Under the pieces are notes generated by a model that saw only the letters and a list, made by a program, of their open reading frames with translations, made no database searches and had not been told where the DNA came from. Position numbers and translations under genes: made by a program. A stretch of 8,268 nucleotides of DNA from an uncultured Eubacteriales bacterium (lineage in GTDB: Bacteria; Bacillota; Clostridia; Oscillospirales; Oscillospiraceae), in NCBI GenBank assembly GCA_900540545.1, contig UQGJ01000093.1, forward strand, positions 1 through 8,268, written 5' to 3'. This document shows, in pieces, positions 6,857 through 8,268 of the stretch; the first letter of the stretch is position 1, and each line of letters starts with the position of its first letter.

Positions 6857-6895
6857 GGTAGAGACGCCCAACCAAATCTTGGGCTTATATAAGTC
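6828..6895 (-). promoter_or_regulatory. Purine-class riboswitch aptamer 1 (variant J3/1), distal copy
   Basis: Complete purine-riboswitch junction. P1 is GACTTATA/TATAAGTC (6888-6895/6828-6835). J1/2 begins TAA. P2 is GCCCAA/TTGGGC (6879-6884/6866-6871) with loop GATTTGG. J2/3 is GTCTCTAC (6858-6865), so U47, U49, C50, U51, A52 and C53 are kept. P3 is CAGCTA/TGGCTG (6852-6857/6839-6844) with loop CCGTAAA, the family consensus. J3/1 is T-G-C (6836-6838): an extra base lies before the C at position 74, where B. subtilis xpt has A-C. It begins about 25 bases after the predicted transcription start. It closely resembles the proximal copy, which suggests duplication of one unit. The position-74 C points to guanine- or xanthine-like ligands; the insertion may alter specificity. 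Confidence 0.92.
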
Positions 6896-6927
6896 AAATC
6901 GGATATTCAATTTTTCTTCACATGTTT

Positions 6928-6956
6928 AGTATAATCACAAGAGAAGCCGTTGTCAA
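6928..6956 (-). promoter_or_regulatory. Sigma-A promoter of the guaD-permease-xdhABC operon
   Basis: A perfect -35 box TTGACA (6951-6956) is followed by a 17-base spacer and the -10 box TATACT (6928-6933), which matches the consensus at five of six positions. Transcription should start near 6921, giving a short leader that runs straight into aptamer 1. The strength of this promoter implies that control lies mainly in the leader RNA. No operator-like repeat is obvious around it. Confidence 0.88.
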
Positions 6957-6993
6957 GGGGTGGTTTCTTATCTATTTTGACAATAACGGGCGC

Positions 6994-7010
6994 AAAACGG
7001 CGCAACCGCC
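6994..7010 (-). terminator. Possible weak terminator downstream of dus
   Basis: On the minus strand GGCG and CGCC form a 4-bp stem around GTTG, followed by GTTTT. It lies about 60 bases after the dus stop and ahead of the guaD promoter. The stem is short and the U-tract brief, so this is only a candidate. The intervening 7011-7067 is A/T-rich, with weak A/T-only stems and no better terminator. Confidence 0.25.
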
Positions 7011-7067
7011 TGCCGCCCAAGGGATAGGAGAAAAACAAAAAGTTTTTGACAAAGAAATTTTGTTTGG

Positions 7068-8024
7068 CTACCAATCCACCTGGGCGTCGGGCAGCAGGTC
7101 CAGCGTGCGGAAAAGGACCTCCACCTGGTGGGTGTAGTCCAGGGGGTCCTTGGCCTTGCGCAGGGCCTTGAGGCAGTCGCCGCCGCCGCTGAACAGGTGG
7201 ATGAGGTAGAACCACAGCTCCTTCATCCGCATCATGGCGTTCCGGCGGCTGCCGAAGGCGGCGGAGTAGGACTCGAACAGCTCGTCGTGGAAGGCCCGCA
7301 GGGTGGTCTTGTCCGCAGCCGGGCCGCCGGTGAGCTTGGTGCACAGGGCGGGGTCGGCGATAAGGCCCCGGCCCAGCATGACCCGTTCCACAGTGGGGAA
7401 CCGCCGGGACAGGGCGGCGCAGCCGGACACGGTGGTCAGGTCGCCGTTGTAGCAGATGGGCCCGTCCCAGTGGTCCAACGCCCAGGCGAACACGTCTGTC
7501 TGGACCTGGTTGCGGTAGAAGTCGGTGCGGACCCTGGGGTGGATGATGAGCTCGGAGACGGGGTAGCGGCTGAAAATCTCCAGCAGGTCCGGGAACTCGT
7601 CGCTGCTCAGGGACCCCAGGCGCGTCTTGATGGAGAGGTCCATATCCAGGGCGGAGTAGATGTCGTCCAGGAAGCGGTCCAGCTCGTCGGGGTGGGCCAG
7701 GAACCCGGACCCCTTGCCCTTGGCCGTCACGGTGCCGGAGGGGCAGCCCAGGTTCAGGTTGATCTCCCGGTAGCCCCGGTCCGCCAGCTCCCGGGCCATC
7801 CAGATGAAGTCCTCGGACCGCCGGGTCAGGATTTGTGGGACCACACGGAAGCTCCGGTTGTTCTCCGGGGCGATCTCCTGGAGGATTTTCTTGGGAAAGA
7901 CGTGCTCCTGGGTGGGGGTGAGGAAGGGCGTGAAATACTTGTCCACCCCCGGAAAATAGCGGTGGTGGACGGTCCGAAACATGTGCCCGGTGATGCCCTC
8001 CAGTGGGGCGCAGTAGTATTGCAT
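7068..8024 (-). CDS. dus: tRNA-dihydrouridine synthase
   Basis: FMN-dependent enzyme that reduces specific uridines in tRNA to dihydrouridine using NADPH. The 318-residue product begins with the typical APLEGITGHMFR near the N terminus, part of the TIM-barrel FMN site. It then has NLGCPSG (91-97) with the catalytic Cys94, IKTRLG (132-137) with the FMN-contacting lysine, the histidine in IIHPR (160-164), NGDL (193-196), and MLGRGLIADP (216-225). A helical C-terminal domain follows. The ATG at 8024 has AAAAGGAG 8 bases upstream. This housekeeping gene appears unrelated to the purine operon: the operon has its own strong promoter about 110 bases further on. Which of the dihydrouridine positions it modifies cannot be read from the sequence. 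Confidence 0.93.
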   Translation of the reverse strand: MQYYCAPLEGITGHMFRTVHHRYFPGVDKYFTPFLTPTQEHVFPKKILQEIAPENNRSFRVVPQILTRRSEDFIWMARELADRGYREINLNLGCPSGTVTAKGKGSGFLAHPDELDRFLDDIYSALDMDLSIKTRLGSLSSDEFPDLLEIFSRYPVSELIIHPRVRTDFYRNQVQTDVFAWALDHWDGPICYNGDLTTVSGCAALSRRFPTVERVMLGRGLIADPALCTKLTGGPAADKTTLRAFHDELFESYSAAFGSRRNAMMRMKELWFYLIHLFSGGGDCLKALRKAKDPLDYTHQVEVLFRTLDLLPDAQVDW

Positions 8025-8094
8025 AGCGGTTGCTCCTTTTTGTGGACCCCCGACCGGGGTGCTCCTCTATTCTGTGGGGGCCGCCACGTACCTG

Positions 8095-8132
8095 TCATTG
8101 CGAACCAGTCCGCAGACTGGTGTGGCAATCCG
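8095..8132. repeat. Palindromic intergenic repeat with ATTGC...GCAAT ends
   Basis: The outer arms ATTGC (8097-8101) and GCAAT (8125-8129) flank a perfect 7-bp inner stem, ACCAGTC (8104-8110) with GACTGGT (8115-8121), around the loop CGCA. Repeats with TCATTGCGA...TGGCAATCCG ends recur between genes in many bacterial genomes, including clostridia. Only one copy lies in this window, so calling it a repeat rests on that recognition plus the hairpin. Confidence 0.6.
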
Positions 8133-8213
8133 CCTCCCGCCTCCCTCAAAAAACGGTGGGGCGGGACGACCCCGGCCCGCCACGCACCAGCCTGCCCTTA
8201 CCTTTACGCCCCA

Positions 8214-8240
8214 TGTAGGGGCGGCCCTTGCGGCCGCCCG
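8214..8240. repeat. GC-rich palindromic intergenic repeat (GTAGGGGCGGCC type)
   Basis: GGGCGGCC (8219-8226) pairs perfectly with GGCCGCCC (8232-8239) around a 5-base loop, preceded by TGTAG. The pattern GTAGGGGCG...CGCCCG is a frequent intergenic hairpin in Oscillospiraceae-like genomes, to my recollection. Only one copy is visible here. It has no U-tract on either side, so it is not a simple terminator. Confidence 0.55.
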
Positions 8241-8268
8241 CCGCCCCCAGCCCCCACGGTACCTCCCC

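Larger units (their letters stand above)
8025..8268. other. Intergenic region upstream of dus
   Basis: No gene is supported here. Next to the dus ribosome binding site a 5-bp stem, ACCCC with GGGGT (8046-8050/8056-8060), could fold in the leader. Further out lie the two hairpin repeats listed separately. A minus-strand ATGACA followed 18 bases later by CAGAAT (about 8069-8098) is too poor a match to be called a promoter, so the dus promoter is not identified. The stretch 8133-8213 is GC-rich with no recognisable element. Confidence 0.4.

Noticed and set aside
6660..6895. Adenine or 2'-deoxyguanosine riboswitch
   Set aside because: Adenine aptamers have U at position 74, but both copies have C. 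Known 2'-deoxyguanosine types alter J2/3 (for example at position 51), whereas U51 is kept here. The J3/1 insertion leaves the exact ligand open.
6828..6895. CRISPR-like or simple tandem repeat
   Set aside because: There are only two related units, and their similarity is explained by the shared aptamer fold with compensatory differences in the stems.
6716..6910. 64-codon minus-strand frame across aptamer 1
   Set aside because: It lies within the aptamer and terminator, starts at a TTG without a ribosome binding site, and the RNA structure explains the sequence.
7046..7074. Plus-strand TTGACA with a 17-base spacer before TACCAA
   Set aside because: The -10 match is poor, the region is A/T-rich by composition, and no plus-strand gene follows.
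6907..7344. 145-codon minus-strand frame overlapping the dus 3' end
   Set aside because: Out of frame with dus, Pro/Gly/Arg-rich, and explained by the dus coding sequence.

Overview
The window reads as a high-GC anaerobic Firmicute, most like a gut Oscillospiraceae/Flavonifractor-type clostridium. This is inferred from AAGGAGG-like ribosome binding sites, a clean sigma-A promoter, purine-class riboswitches with intrinsic terminators, and hairpin repeats of a kind common between genes in such genomes. The taxonomy is not proven. Every gene I can support is on the minus strand.

Reading in the direction of transcription (right to left): at 8025-8268 an intergenic stretch holds two hairpin repeats, followed by dus (7068-8024), a tRNA-dihydrouridine synthase. 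Then comes about 500 bp without a gene (6567-7067), which is the regulatory core. It contains a sigma-A promoter (6928-6956), a first purine-class aptamer (6828-6895) with its own terminator (6773-6856), and a second aptamer (6660-6727) with its own terminator (6612-6687).

Downstream lies a five-gene catabolic operon: guaD guanine deaminase (5289-6566), an AzgA-type NCS2 purine-base permease (3826-5229), and xdhA, xdhB and xdhC. These last three encode the molybdopterin, FAD and 2Fe-2S subunits of an E. coli-type xanthine dehydrogenase (3733 down to 60). The pathway is coherent: import a purine base, deaminate guanine to xanthine, and hydroxylate xanthine (and perhaps hypoxanthine) to urate. 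A strong hairpin separates the permease from xdhA. xdhA and xdhB are 4 bp apart, and xdhB and xdhC overlap by 8 bp.

The most interesting signal is the leader. Both aptamers keep the purine-riboswitch fold, core and a C at the specificity position. Both also carry the same one-nucleotide insertion in J3/1, where canonical guanine aptamers have only A-C. In each, the terminator hairpin takes up the P3 and P1 strands of the aptamer, so ligand binding should turn expression ON. Two ON switches in series ahead of a guanine/xanthine catabolic operon suggest a tandem variant switch, plausibly for xanthine or guanine, that opens only when the substrate is plentiful.
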